Source of the DNA: Pseudoalteromonas sp. A25
GTDB taxonomy: Bacteria > Pseudomonadota > Gammaproteobacteria > Enterobacterales > Alteromonadaceae
Assembly (NCBI RefSeq): GCF_009176705.1
Contig: NZ_AP021846.1
Coordinates: 1,396,001-1,460,000, forward strand
Direction of reading: 5' to 3'
DNA length: 64,000 nt
Shown here: one piece after another, positions 27,894 through 39,100 of the stretch
Position numbering within the stretch: position 1 is the stretch's first letter
Layout of the letters: the number at the start of each line of letters is the position of its first letter
The notes under the pieces: generated by a model
Told to the model about the DNA's origin: nothing
Seen by the model: the letters and a program-made list of their open reading frames with translations, nothing else
Databases searched by the model: none
Program-made: the position numbers and the translations under genes

Positions 27894-29551
27894 ATCTATT
27901 TAGTGAGTTTTCTTCTAGAGCACCCAATAAAGTATTTATTTCAATTTTATGTGGGGTGTTTTCTGGAGTTGCTTATTCATTGTTGATACCTCTAGTTATT
28001 TCTAGCCTTGAAAATGAGCAGGGGGGACTTGAATATAGTAGTGAGTCACTACAAACATTTTTTGGCTTCGAGGTCCAAAATTATTATATTGCAAGCGTGT
28101 TTCTACTCGTTTGTTTATTCATTCTGATTACAAGAACGGCTTCACAGATTATTTTGCTTCGCGTATCTATGGATGTCACAACAAAATTGCGATTAAGTTT
28201 GTACAAACGAATTATGAAGGCACCAATTAGCAAGCTAGAAAGTTTAGGTTCTTCTAGGCTTATCGCTACGATAGCAACTGATGTCGGGCGGATAGTGGAC
28301 GGTGCTAGAGTATTACCTGAATTAATCATGAGCGTTACAACACTCGTCAGTTTACTCATGACGCTATTCATTGTTGATAAGAATGTATTCTGGCTCGTTT
28401 TTAAAACTATCTTTTTGGGTATCATTACTTATCAGATTCCCGTTCTCTTAGGGGCTAAATATATACGCCGCGCTCGAGAGCATATAGATGTTTTGCAGGA
28501 ATCGATTCGTAGCCTTATTTATGGAGCAAAAGAGCTTAAAATTAGTACTGATAAGCGTGAAAGTTTTTATAGTGATGTTTTAGTTCAAAATGAACATGCG
28601 GTTCTAAAGTCTGAAAAGCTAGGCAACTCGATTATGTCTGCAGCGACTAGTTATGGAGATCTTATCAGCTTTTTTGTGATAGGGTTTGTCGCATTTGTAT
28701 TTGCAAACTATAACTCGATTAGTCAAGCAGAACTCATAACCGTTATCATGATGCTTCTTTATATCACAGGTCCTGTAGCAGAAATAATCAACTTGATCCC
28801 TGAGGTACTGCAGGCAAAAATTTCACTCCAGAAAGTCGAGCGTCTTTCAGGTGAGCTATCAACGGAAGAGGCAACAGAGCAAGTGTTTCAAATTCCCTCC
28901 TGGGAGCAAATACGATTCAAAGATGTTTGCTTTAGCCATGAAACTACTCACGGGAGTGACAGCTTTGGTATCGGCCCACTCACCTTTAGCGTAGAAAAAG
29001 GAAAGATAACTTTCATTGTAGGTGGTAATGGTTCTGGAAAAACAACGCTTAGCAAACTTATATCACTTCATTATAGAAAATCAAGTGGCTCTATATTCTT
29101 TGGAGAGGTTGAAGTCGATAATAATACTTTAAATAGTTGTCGAAATGAGGTGAGTGCAATATATTCAGACTATCACTTATTTGATAGGTTGCTGGGTGAG
29201 TCAAATCAGAGCAAGCAAGCTCTCATACAACAATATTTGTGTGAACTATGTTTAGAGGAAAAAGTAACCGTTGAAAATGGCCAATTTTCTACTACCTCTT
29301 TGTCAGATGGTCAACGGAGACGATTAGCATTGCTCGTTGCTTTTTTGGAGGATAAGTCTCTTTATGTCTTTGATGAGTGGGCAGCTGATCAAGACCCCGA
29401 ATTTAAACAAATATTTTACTATCGCATCCTACCTGATTTAAAAGCGCAAGGGAAAGCCGTGGTAGTAATAAGCCATGATGATAGATACTTTGATATCGCA
29501 GATAAGTTACTCATTATGGAAGATGGGCTTTTGAAGAGTAATGATGATTAG
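27890..29551 (+). CDS. Cyclic peptide/siderophore export ABC transporter (SyrD/PvdE-like)
   Basis: Fused membrane-ATPase half-transporter of 553 residues, the length of the cyclic-peptide export family that includes SyrD and PvdE. About six membrane segments lie in residues 15-300. The nucleotide-binding domain has Walker A GGNGSGKTT at 378-386, a signature LSDGQRRR (slightly divergent LSGGQ), Walker B LYVFDEWAADQDP with D495 and E496, and VISHDD as the switch His. DEWAADQDP is typical of this family. It is translationally coupled to the acylase (ATGA overlap), suggesting export to the periplasm followed by acylase processing. A hairpin terminator lies 13 bp after the stop. Confidence 0.92.
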   Translation: MNLFSEFSSRAPNKVFISILCGVFSGVAYSLLIPLVISSLENEQGGLEYSSESLQTFFGFEVQNYYIASVFLLVCLFILITRTASQIILLRVSMDVTTKLRLSLYKRIMKAPISKLESLGSSRLIATIATDVGRIVDGARVLPELIMSVTTLVSLLMTLFIVDKNVFWLVFKTIFLGIITYQIPVLLGAKYIRRAREHIDVLQESIRSLIYGAKELKISTDKRESFYSDVLVQNEHAVLKSEKLGNSIMSAATSYGDLISFFVIGFVAFVFANYNSISQAELITVIMMLLYITGPVAEIINLIPEVLQAKISLQKVERLSGELSTEEATEQVFQIPSWEQIRFKDVCFSHETTHGSDSFGIGPLTFSVEKGKITFIVGGNGSGKTTLSKLISLHYRKSSGSIFFGEVEVDNNTLNSCRNEVSAIYSDYHLFDRLLGESNQSKQALIQQYLCELCLEEKVTVENGQFSTTSLSDGQRRRLALLVAFLEDKSLYVFDEWAADQDPEFKQIFYYRILPDLKAQGKAVVVISHDDRYFDIADKLLIMEDGLLKSNDD

Positions 29552-29563
29552 TTAAGTTGAAAG

Positions 29564-29595
29564 GCAAAGCATTGTACAGGTAGCCAATGCTTTGC
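29564..29595 (+). terminator. Hairpin terminator after the exporter gene
   Basis: A perfect 11-bp inverted repeat (gcaaagcattg 29564-29574 / caatgctttgc 29585-29595) has a 10-nt loop and lies 13 bp past the exporter stop; AT-rich sequence follows. It implies that the NRPS genes from 29688 onward have their own promoter in the 92 bp behind it. Confidence 0.65.
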
Positions 29596-29687
29596 AAATT
29601 ATAATGACCAAATTGTATTTTCCTAGTATCACAACACCTATGCATTGTCCCAAGCGTTCATTCAGGTTGTAATTAACAGAGTTTTGT

Positions 29688-32600
29688 ATGACAAATAATA
29701 TTAATAAGTTTCGATTGTCACTTTCACAACAGGATATCTATTTAGATCAACTTCACCACGAAAACTCACCTATATACAATATTGGTGGATATATTATATG
29801 CCGCCATATTGATGTTATGAGGATGGTGGATGCGCATAGGAGGCTTGTTGAAAATCAGGCTTGCTTTGGAATACGAATAGGTAGTGACACGACAGGAAGC
29901 TTCCAATATCTAGATAATGATAAAAACTCCTCCTTACCATTAGTGGACTTTTCCACTTCAGAGACGGCGAAGCAAGATGCCGCAAAGTGGGTTCAAGATC
30001 TGTTTGAAACCCCTGTGCAGTATATGGAAGCGCAAATGTGTAAGGCATGGCTGTTGAAAGTTGAAGGTGATATTTATTGGTATGTAGGTTTTGCCCATCA
30101 CTTAGCTATGGATGGGTGGGGCTTTTCAAATTGGGCTTATCAATTAGCAGAGTATTACAACGCGTCTGAAAATACAGAGAGTAACAATGAAGACTGTACA
30201 TCCAGTGTGTTACAACAATTGGTTCAAAGCAGTCACGACTATTTACAAAGCAAGGGATATATAAAAGACCAGCTATATTGGGAGAAAGCTTTTGACCCCG
30301 ATTATCATAACTTTCTTATGCCATATAATTCTCTGGGTGATCAAGGCCCGTCAGTTACACCGAGTGTGCGGCATACTATTGATCTGTCAAGACAGACATT
30401 CAAGTCGCTACAGGGGATTTCTGAACGTATTAATGTCAGTATTACTCACGTATTTTTGGGCGTGCTATCGGTTTATTTTTCGTCCCTATATAATTTAGAA
30501 AAACTTTGTTTTGGTCTGCCAGTTCATAATAGAAGAAATCACAAAGAAAAGTCCTTTCTAGGTTCTTGCACAAGTATCAGTCCACTATTTATAGATATAG
30601 ATACGAATTCGACGTTTAGTGAGTTGGTAATTGCTATATCAAAAATATCCAAATCAAACTTTAGGCATCAGCGATATCCACTTAGTCACATAGTTAAAGA
30701 CAATGCCTCTTCTGGTGGTATAAGCCCTCTGTATGAGATTATGTTTAACTATCTAAAAATTGACTACAGTGATTTACATTTTGCTAGTTCCGAAGCTGAA
30801 GTGGTTTATGTTAGCCATAACCATCAAAAAAACCCACTTTCAGTAACAATATGGGATGGTGAGCGAGATGTTGTCGAAATGCAGCTAGATTACAACCTAG
30901 CATATTTTTCGAAGGCGCAAATTGAAGCAATGGAAGAACATTTTGGCGTGCTATTTTCCTGTGTTCTAGCTAACCCTGATATGCGAATTAAAGAAATATC
31001 GCCAATATCTGTAAATGAAAAAAAGTTGTTGTTGAAGATGGGGGAAAGTAGCCAGAGCTTTCTTGATAAGGGCGAATGTGTTCATCAGCTCTTTGAAAAA
31101 CAGGTCAACATTACACCTAAGCGTGATGCCGTTATATATGGTCGTGACAGATTAACTTACGACTCTTTAAATAAAAGGGCCAATCAAATCGCTCATTACC
31201 TTCGTGCGCATCAAAATATTGGTTGTGAGACCCTAGTTGGTATTTATTTAACTCGCTCAATAGATATGCTCGCTGCCATGCTGGGTGTATTGAAAGCTGG
31301 TGCGGCGTATGTACCACTAGATCCATCATATCCACAGGCTAGAACCACATATATTATCAATGATGCGAAGATTCAAACAGTACTGACAGAACAGAGCTTG
31401 AAGAATCGCGTTGCGGCAATGAGCAATATTGGCTTGTGCATTGATGATCTGGAAATTGTTAAGCAATTAGAATTGCAGCCGGACACAAATATTCCCATTG
31501 AAGAGGGCGGCGTTAAATCAAGCCATACTGCTTACGTGATTTACACATCTGGTTCAACAGGTGAACCGAAAGGGGTTGTTGTTGAACACCGAAATACCAC
31601 CTCATTTATACAATGGGCCCATTCAGTTTATGCGCCAAGCAGTTTAAATTGTGTTTTGTCTTCAACATCGATATGTTTTGATTTATCAATATTTGAGTTA
31701 TTTGTGCCCATAACGAGTGGTGGAAGCACGCTCATCGCTGAAAATATCCTGTCTATTAACTCTGAGCACTTCTCAGATGAAATAACACTAATTAACACGG
31801 TTCCTTCAGCGATAGAAAATTTACTTGAGATTGGTGAGCTTCCTAGCGGAGTTACAACCGTAAATTTGGCAGGGGAGTTACTCAAACAGCATACTGTTGA
31901 ACAACTGTATGAACGCGGAGTGGGCAAGGTCTATGACTTGTATGGCCCTTCAGAAGACACAACTTACTCAACTTATACATTACGAAAACCTAACGGTAGT
32001 AATAGCATCGGAAAGCCTATCAATGGAAGCCAAGTGTATGTTCTAAACAATAGACGGATGCCGGTACCAAAGGGAACGCCAGGGGAGTTGTATATCGGTG
32101 GTGCTGGTATTACAAGAGGTTATCTTCACAAAGAGCATTTAACTAAAGATAGGTATATTACCAATCCATTTTTAATTGATGAACCAAATGCCAGCCCTCG
32201 ATTGTATAAAACGGGAGACTTAGTTAGATGGTTGGAAGATGGAAACCTTGTTTATCTTGGTCGACTGGATCATCAAGTTAAAATAAGAGGTTTTCGAATT
32301 GAATTAGGTGAAGTCGAGAGCACCTTGTTGGAAATTAAAGACGTTAAAAATGCAGTCGTGGTCGTTCAGGGTGATTGTGCTTTAGATAAGCAATTAGTTG
32401 CATATATTGTTTTGCATTCAGATTGTCGAGAAAACGATATTCCTGCGTATTTAAAGGGAAAGTTAAGCCAATTAATTCCAGATTACATGATCCCGTCAGC
32501 ATTCGTTACACTAACCGATTTGCCCTTAACAGAAAATGGTAAAGTTGACAGAAAAGCTTTACCTGCACTTAATATGTCACAGGTACAGACAGAGTATATT

Positions 32601-35600
32601 GCTCCTCGAACAAAGACCGAAATATTACTTGGGGAAATATGGTGCTCTGTTTTGGCTGTTGAGCGCGTTGGGGTTAATGATAGTTTTTTCAGCTTAGGGG
32701 GACATTCACTGCTGGCGACAAAAGTCATCGCTCAGTTAGAAAGAGAAAACAGCGTTAGAATGTCACTCAATGCCTTTTTTTCACATTCGACATTATCTGA
32801 ACAGGCTAAGCTTGTCGACTCATTGCAATCTAGTCGTGAGAGGCCAGTGGTTGTTAAAGCCTTAAAGAAGGAAAATTTGTTACCATCTTATGCTCAACAG
32901 AGATTGTGGTTGCTTGATAAAATTGATGGAGGAAGTTCACATTACAATATGTCAGGTACACTCTCGGTGACAGGACTATTGAATGTTGAAGGTGTTAATT
33001 GGGCCTTTCAAACAATACTAATGCGTCATGAAAGTCTGAGAACTCGCTTTAGCCTAGATGTGAAGGAACAGCTTGTACAGGTGATTCAAGCTCCCAGACA
33101 CCTTGATATCATGCTGCATGACTTAACACATATCGAAGATTTAGAGCAACACAGTTATATCAAGCGTATTGTGACAGAAGAGGCTAAAAAGGAATTTGAT
33201 TTAGCCCACGATCTAATGCTACGTGTCCAGCTGCTAAAATTAGACTCTGAAGAGCATATTATTCAAGTGACTATGCATCATATTGCATCAGATGGCTGGT
33301 CAATGGGTATTTTACTTAATGAATTTAGTGCTCTTTATAGTGCTTTTGTTCGAAATCAGGAGAACCCATTAAAGCCGTTAGATATCCAATATTCTGACTA
33401 TGCGCAGTGGCAACGACATTGGTTAAAGGGAGATGTTCTGGAGGAGCAGCTTAGCTACTGGGCAGATCAACTAACGGATTTACCTGCAGTACATAGTTTG
33501 CCTTTAGACTTTCCAAGACCTACAACCCAGCAGTTCTCGGGGGCGAGTTATTTTAGCAATATACCGCAAAAAGAGCGTTTGCAACTCAAGGCTTTGTGTC
33601 AGGAGCAAGAATCAACGCTATTTATGGGGTTAATGGCAGTATTTTCTACTTTATTGGCAAGATACAGCAGCGAAACTGATATTGTTATAGGGTCGCCAAT
33701 AGCAAATAGAGAGCAAGCTGAAGTTGCTGGACTAATAGGGTTCTTTGTCAATACGTTGGTGCTGCGCAATGACTTATCTGGAAATCCTAGCTTCAGGGAT
33801 CTTTTAGTTCGGTCAAAAGCAACGCTATTATCTGCATATGAGCATCAACAAGTTCCTTTTGAACAAGTAGTTGAGCGACTACAACCAAGTCGTAGTTTCA
33901 GCTACAGCCCACTATTTCAAGTTATGCTGGTATTGCAAAACAATGAACACGGACAATTAAATTTACCAAACTTGACGTTGAGCCCAGTGAAACAAGTAGG
34001 ACAGGTTGCGCAGTATGATTTGACTTTAAATGTTAAAGAAACGGAAAAGGGATTAGAACTAGAGTGGGAATACGACACAGCACTTTTTAAAGCGAGCACT
34101 ATCAGCAGAATGGCGACACATTTTCACGCATTGCTTGGAGCGCTCGTGCGTGAACCGGACAAAAACATCTTTCATGCTAATTTACTCAGTGCCTCTGAGC
34201 GTCAGAAAATGTTGCAGCAAAGTTTAGGACCGCAAAGAGCTTACCCTGAGCCTGTCTGTATTCATGAGCGGTTTGAAGCACAGGTAATGCGTACACCATC
34301 AGACACTGCGGTTATTCATCATGATCAAGAGATCAGTTACACGCAGTTGAATCACCAAGCGAATAGGCTTGCTCACTATCTACGCTCTCGTGGTATTGGT
34401 GTCAGCCATTTAGTAGGAATTTATGCACCGCGTTCACCAATGTTTTTGGTGGGCATGTTAGCTATAATGAAAGCGGGCGGAGCATATGTGCCTTTAGATC
34501 CAATAAGTCCTCGAGAGCGTATCGAAGGAATGATTGCGAATGCTCAGTTGAGTGTGTTGCTCAGTGACCACAAACAGATCCAAGAGATAAGCGTTAGCTC
34601 TGATATTGAAGTGGTGTATTTAGACGATTTAGATCAAAAATTTGATAAGTGGTCAACAGCAAACCCAATTCACCATACAAAAGGAGATGACTATGCGTAT
34701 ATGATTTACACATCGGGTTCAACTGGACTACCAAAAGGGGCATTAGTGCATCATGCGGGTGCCATGAATCATATTGACGCAGAGTTTGATGTGCTTGGGT
34801 TTATGAATGAGGACATGACCTTGGTGCCGTCGAATTTTTTGCAAAGTGCGGCATCATCTTCGGATGTATCTGTATGGCAGTTTCTAGCGCCAGTATTGTC
34901 GGGTGGCAAAACTGTGATATTGGATGAAATGACGGATATGGTAAGTTTGGTCAATTTAGTGCAAGATCATGATGTACATTTAATTGAAACCGCACCTGTG
35001 GTATTGCAGCTGTTGGTTAACTATGTCAGTGAGCTTCCAAGTGATTCAAGGGCGTTGCCATTAAGGTGGGTCATGAGCATCGCAGAAGCCGTGCCAGTCA
35101 AGTTGGTGAATGATTGGTTACGTCTTTATCCCGATATTCCAATAATGAATGGATATGGGCCGAGTGAGGCATCGGATGATATTAGCGAATTTACTATCCG
35201 AACTCCCTTACCAGAGACAATGTTAAGCGTGCCTATAGGCCGTCCTCTGCCGAATTTGAGCTTATATGTACTTGGTCCTGATTTGCAGTTACAACCAGAA
35301 GGAAGTGTAGGTGAGATATGTGTAGCGGGGGTGGGTGTAGGTCCTGGATATTGGAATAATGATCAGAAGACAGTTTCTAGTTTTGTCCCTAACCCTTATG
35401 CAAAAGAAATGGGTCATGGCGCTCGATTATATCGAACGGGAGATCTAGGACGTTGGTTACCTGATGGAAACTTGGCATTCTTAGGTCGCATTGACAATCA
35501 GGTTAAGATACGTGGGTTTCGAGTAGAACTTGGCGAAATTGAGGCCGCTTTGTCTAAGCTAACATGGGTGGGGGATACTGCGGTCATTGTTTCGAAAAAC

Positions 35601-36116
35601 CAGTTAGATGAAGCAATGTTAGTTGCATATATTGTTGCCAAGGAAGAGAATAAGCTATCAGTGGATAGTTTACGTACTCAGCTAACTAAGATGTTACCTG
35701 AATACATGATACCGAGCCACTTTGTCTTTTTGGAAAAAATGCCATTAAATGCGGCAGATAAAATAGATCGTAAGGCTCTACCTAAGTTTGATACGTTTCA
35801 CTCTGATGCCGAATATGTGCCTGCCGAAACAGAATCAGAGAAAATGCTAGAGGCAATTTGGGCTAATCGGTTAAATCTCAAAAACGAGAAAATTAGCGTG
35901 ACTGCAAATTTCTTTGAGTTGGGTGGTCACTCGGTATTAGCGATAAAGCTGATAGCTGACATAAAAGATAAACTTGCTGTTGAGCTAACAATAAAAGATA
36001 TTTTTAGCTACACCTCTATTTGTCAACTGGCTCAGAAAATTGACGACATTAAAGCATTTGAATCCATGCAGCTACAGGCAAGTAAAGCAGTAATTACATT
36101 TGAAGGAACATTATAA
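29688..36116 (+). CDS. NRPS, two modules with starter-type C domain: Cs-A-T-C-A-T (Ala, unassigned)
   Basis: Probable first subunit, 2142 residues. It has no TubC dock and opens at residue 5 with a divergent C domain. That domain's HHLAMDGWG (H137, H138, D142) and YWYVGFAHH context resemble EntF/DhbF-type starter C domains, which accept an acyl or aryl-acyl group. The first A domain (about 460-955) has code DLFNNALTY, the Ala signature. Carrier Ser is 1007. C2 (about 1062-1490) is LCL-like with HHIASDG at 1197. The second A domain (about 1520-2030) has code D-V-W-E-M-I-G-D-D, A10 as NAADKIDRK in place of NGKxDRK, and AEA in place of the usual GEA. Its three acidic pocket residues suggest a basic substrate (inference). 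Carrier Ser is 2082. The C-terminal tail FEGTL fits a docking motif. The next gene overlaps by 1 bp. Confidence 0.94.
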   Translation: MTNNINKFRLSLSQQDIYLDQLHHENSPIYNIGGYIICRHIDVMRMVDAHRRLVENQACFGIRIGSDTTGSFQYLDNDKNSSLPLVDFSTSETAKQDAAKWVQDLFETPVQYMEAQMCKAWLLKVEGDIYWYVGFAHHLAMDGWGFSNWAYQLAEYYNASENTESNNEDCTSSVLQQLVQSSHDYLQSKGYIKDQLYWEKAFDPDYHNFLMPYNSLGDQGPSVTPSVRHTIDLSRQTFKSLQGISERINVSITHVFLGVLSVYFSSLYNLEKLCFGLPVHNRRNHKEKSFLGSCTSISPLFIDIDTNSTFSELVIAISKISKSNFRHQRYPLSHIVKDNASSGGISPLYEIMFNYLKIDYSDLHFASSEAEVVYVSHNHQKNPLSVTIWDGERDVVEMQLDYNLAYFSKAQIEAMEEHFGVLFSCVLANPDMRIKEISPISVNEKKLLLKMGESSQSFLDKGECVHQLFEKQVNITPKRDAVIYGRDRLTYDSLNKRANQIAHYLRAHQNIGCETLVGIYLTRSIDMLAAMLGVLKAGAAYVPLDPSYPQARTTYIINDAKIQTVLTEQSLKNRVAAMSNIGLCIDDLEIVKQLELQPDTNIPIEEGGVKSSHTAYVIYTSGSTGEPKGVVVEHRNTTSFIQWAHSVYAPSSLNCVLSSTSICFDLSIFELFVPITSGGSTLIAENILSINSEHFSDEITLINTVPSAIENLLEIGELPSGVTTVNLAGELLKQHTVEQLYERGVGKVYDLYGPSEDTTYSTYTLRKPNGSNSIGKPINGSQVYVLNNRRMPVPKGTPGELYIGGAGITRGYLHKEHLTKDRYITNPFLIDEPNASPRLYKTGDLVRWLEDGNLVYLGRLDHQVKIRGFRIELGEVESTLLEIKDVKNAVVVVQGDCALDKQLVAYIVLHSDCRENDIPAYLKGKLSQLIPDYMIPSAFVTLTDLPLTENGKVDRKALPALNMSQVQTEYIAPRTKTEILLGEIWCSVLAVERVGVNDSFFSLGGHSLLATKVIAQLERENSVRMSLNAFFSHSTLSEQAKLVDSLQSSRERPVVVKALKKENLLPSYAQQRLWLLDKIDGGSSHYNMSGTLSVTGLLNVEGVNWAFQTILMRHESLRTRFSLDVKEQLVQVIQAPRHLDIMLHDLTHIEDLEQHSYIKRIVTEEAKKEFDLAHDLMLRVQLLKLDSEEHIIQVTMHHIASDGWSMGILLNEFSALYSAFVRNQENPLKPLDIQYSDYAQWQRHWLKGDVLEEQLSYWADQLTDLPAVHSLPLDFPRPTTQQFSGASYFSNIPQKERLQLKALCQEQESTLFMGLMAVFSTLLARYSSETDIVIGSPIANREQAEVAGLIGFFVNTLVLRNDLSGNPSFRDLLVRSKATLLSAYEHQQVPFEQVVERLQPSRSFSYSPLFQVMLVLQNNEHGQLNLPNLTLSPVKQVGQVAQYDLTLNVKETEKGLELEWEYDTALFKASTISRMATHFHALLGALVREPDKNIFHANLLSASERQKMLQQSLGPQRAYPEPVCIHERFEAQVMRTPSDTAVIHHDQEISYTQLNHQANRLAHYLRSRGIGVSHLVGIYAPRSPMFLVGMLAIMKAGGAYVPLDPISPRERIEGMIANAQLSVLLSDHKQIQEISVSSDIEVVYLDDLDQKFDKWSTANPIHHTKGDDYAYMIYTSGSTGLPKGALVHHAGAMNHIDAEFDVLGFMNEDMTLVPSNFLQSAASSSDVSVWQFLAPVLSGGKTVILDEMTDMVSLVNLVQDHDVHLIETAPVVLQLLVNYVSELPSDSRALPLRWVMSIAEAVPVKLVNDWLRLYPDIPIMNGYGPSEASDDISEFTIRTPLPETMLSVPIGRPLPNLSLYVLGPDLQLQPEGSVGEICVAGVGVGPGYWNNDQKTVSSFVPNPYAKEMGHGARLYRTGDLGRWLPDGNLAFLGRIDNQVKIRGFRVELGEIEAALSKLTWVGDTAVIVSKNQLDEAMLVAYIVAKEENKLSVDSLRTQLTKMLPEYMIPSHFVFLEKMPLNAADKIDRKALPKFDTFHSDAEYVPAETESEKMLEAIWANRLNLKNEKISVTANFFELGGHSVLAIKLIADIKDKLAVELTIKDIFSYTSICQLAQKIDDIKAFESMQLQASKAVITFEGTL

Positions 36117-39100
36117 TGATTTCCAATCTAATAAAAAAAGCAGTTGATGCAGGTGTTTTTCTTTTTGTTGAAGATCAGCAATTGAAATTTCAACTTTCTG
36201 TAGGTAAATTCCCAGAAGACCTAAAAGCAGAAATCTTAAATCGAAAATTGGAGCTTATAGCGTTTCTTAGCCAGCAATCTAAAGCAGTAAAAAAAGAGTC
36301 TTATCCAAAAATAGAAAAACGGGAGCATTGTGACTCCGTATTACCATTATCTTTTTCTCAACAACGCATGTGGTTTATTGATGAGCTCCAAGAAGGAGAT
36401 TCATCAAATTACAACATGTCAGTTGCCTTTGATGTGCATGGTGATTTTGAGCTTTCAATTGCAGAGTGTGCATTGCAAGAGATCATTATCCGTCATGAAA
36501 TTTTGCGAACTAATTATCAGACATCTGAAGAGGGCCCGATTCAGGTTATTGGTAGCGGGGATGGCTTTTCACTAGCAATTGAGGACTTAGTCCAGTTATC
36601 AGGTAAAGACAAAAGTGAAAAGATAGCAAAGCTTCTAGATGAAGATGCTTTACGACCTTTCGACCTTCGTAATGATTTGATGTTAAGAGCAAGTTGGCTG
36701 CAATTGGAAGATCGCCATGGTATTTTGATGTTTAATATGCACCATATTGCTTCAGATGGTTGGTCTAGTAGAATTATCATTAACGAGTTTAGTCAGTTAT
36801 ATCGATCATACCTCAATGATAACTCGACGCCATTATTGCCAGTGAATTTTCAGTATGCAGATTATACTTTATGGCAACGTCAGTATTTCCAAGGTAATGT
36901 TTTAAAAGAGCAGACTGATTACTGGGCTGAACAGTTATCAAGTGCACCTGTGCTTCATAGTTTGCCACTAGATTATGATCGCCCTGCGCAGCCTCAACGA
37001 GTCGCTGATAAAGTTGTAAGTTCATTAACGTCATTGCAGTCGGTGCAAATAAACCAGCTGGCGATAGCCCATGAAGTAACTCCTTTTATGCTCCTTCATG
37101 CGGTCTTTTCTTTACTACTGTCTCGTCACAGTGGTGAAAGCAAAATTGTTATTGGCACACCTATAGTTAACCGCCCACAAAGCGAGCTCGAAAACATAGT
37201 TGGATTTTTTGCTAATACAATCGCTTTATATAGTGACACAAGTCAAAGTGATAGTTTTAGTGGCTACTTAGAACATATTAAAGCGATAAACTTAGAGGCG
37301 CAGGAGAATCAAGATTTGCCCTTTGGGCAAGTCGTAGACAGGCTAAATATACCTAGAAATCTGCAGTACAACCCGCTAGTGCAAATCATGTTTTCTATGG
37401 ATACCAATGGAAACGCAGAGTTTGCTCTAGATAATGTGACTTTTAAGCCTCTTGAGTCAAATAAAGTCAATGCAATATTTGATTTAAACTTAGTTGTTGA
37501 AGAGCATGAAAAGGGTATTGATTTATTTTGGAACTTTGATGTCGCGTTATTTAACCGAGATACAGTCGAAAAGCTGAGTCGACACTTTACGAACTTACTA
37601 ACTTCTATATTAGCTGATCCAACAGCCAAGCTGGCTGATTTGTCTATGCTATCTGCACGTGAAGCAAGTTATTTAGTCAATGAGTTAAATGAAGTTGATT
37701 GTGACTACAATAATGACAAATTGTTGCACAAATACTTTGAAGAGCAAGTTGAACTAAAACCCGAAAATATCGCTGTAGTGTATCAAAACCAGTCGCTTAG
37801 TTATAAATCACTTAATGAAAAAGCCAATCAGCTAGCTTACTTTTTGCGAGAGAAAGGCGTTAGCCATGAAACTTTAGTCGGTGTCTACCTTGAGCGTTCT
37901 GTTGATATCCCTTTGGCGGTGCTCGCAATTTTAAAGGCTGGCGGTGCTTATGTACCATTAGATCCAAATTATCCAATCGCGCGCTTGCAATATATGATTG
38001 CTGATAGTGGTTTAAAGTATTTGATCACGTGTTCAGCGCTAGGCGATAACTTAAGTTTAGGCAGCGAAATAGATGTTGTAACTTTAAATGACTCAGCCAC
38101 AGAGTCAGAGATAGAAAGGCTGCAGGTTACAAATTTAGAACCATTAAGAGAGCAAGATCTAAAGAGCCTTGCATATGTGATTTATACTTCAGGTTCGACA
38201 GGGCAGCCAAAGGGGGTGTTGCAAGTACATGAAAATGTCGCTCGGCTGTTTTTAACCACGCAACAGAATTTTCAATTTAATGAAAAAGATGTGTGGACTT
38301 TATTCCATTCAATCGCCTTTGACTTTAGTGTTTGGGAGTTATGGGGGGCTTTAGTGTATGGTGCAAAGCTAGTTATTCCTAGTTATAACTGTACGCGAGA
38401 TCCTGAGGCATTCTTAGCGTTGTGTCAGCAGCATGAAGTCTCTATTTTAAATCAAACCCCGAGTGCTTTTAATAGCTTCATAAAAGCTGCGTTACAATGT
38501 GATGCTCAGCTGCCGTCATTACGAAAGGTTGTATTTGGCGGGGAGGCTCTACAGGTTGAAAGTTTAATGCCTTGGTGGGAGCGATATGGCGATAGCAAGC
38601 CACAATTAATTAATATGTATGGTATTACAGAAACAACGGTCCATGTAACTTATAAAGAGTTGAAAAAAGACAATCAGTCTCGCTCTCTTATCGGACACAG
38701 TCTGCCAGATCAAAGAATTTATCTATTAAACCCTGATCAAAGCCTTGCTCCATTGGGGTCTGCCGGCGAGATTTATGTCGGTGGTGCAGGTTTAGCAAGG
38801 GGTTACCTTAATCAAGAACAGTTAACCAAAGAACGGTTTATCGAGAGTCCATTTATTGAATCTGAGCGTCTTTATCGAACTGGAGATATTGCAAAATATA
38901 ACAAAGATGGCGAGTTAGAATTCCTCGGCCGTATTGATGATCAAGTTAAGGTCAGAGGTTTTCGAATTGAGCTTGGTGAAATAGAGCAGCAGCTTATTAC
39001 ATGTGAAAATGTGAGTACGTGTTTGACCATGCTGCAGACAGATGATAATGAGCAAAAGGTTTTAGTCGCTTATGTTGAGCCACAAGATGACAAGACTGAT

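Noticed and set aside
25455..29551. The window as a pyoverdine-type siderophore locus
   Set aside because: The acylase and exporter fit, but no hydroxyornithine, chromophore or TonB-receptor gene is visible and the predicted residues (Ala, Thr, Asn, Ser, Gln, Tyr) do not form an obvious iron ligand set.
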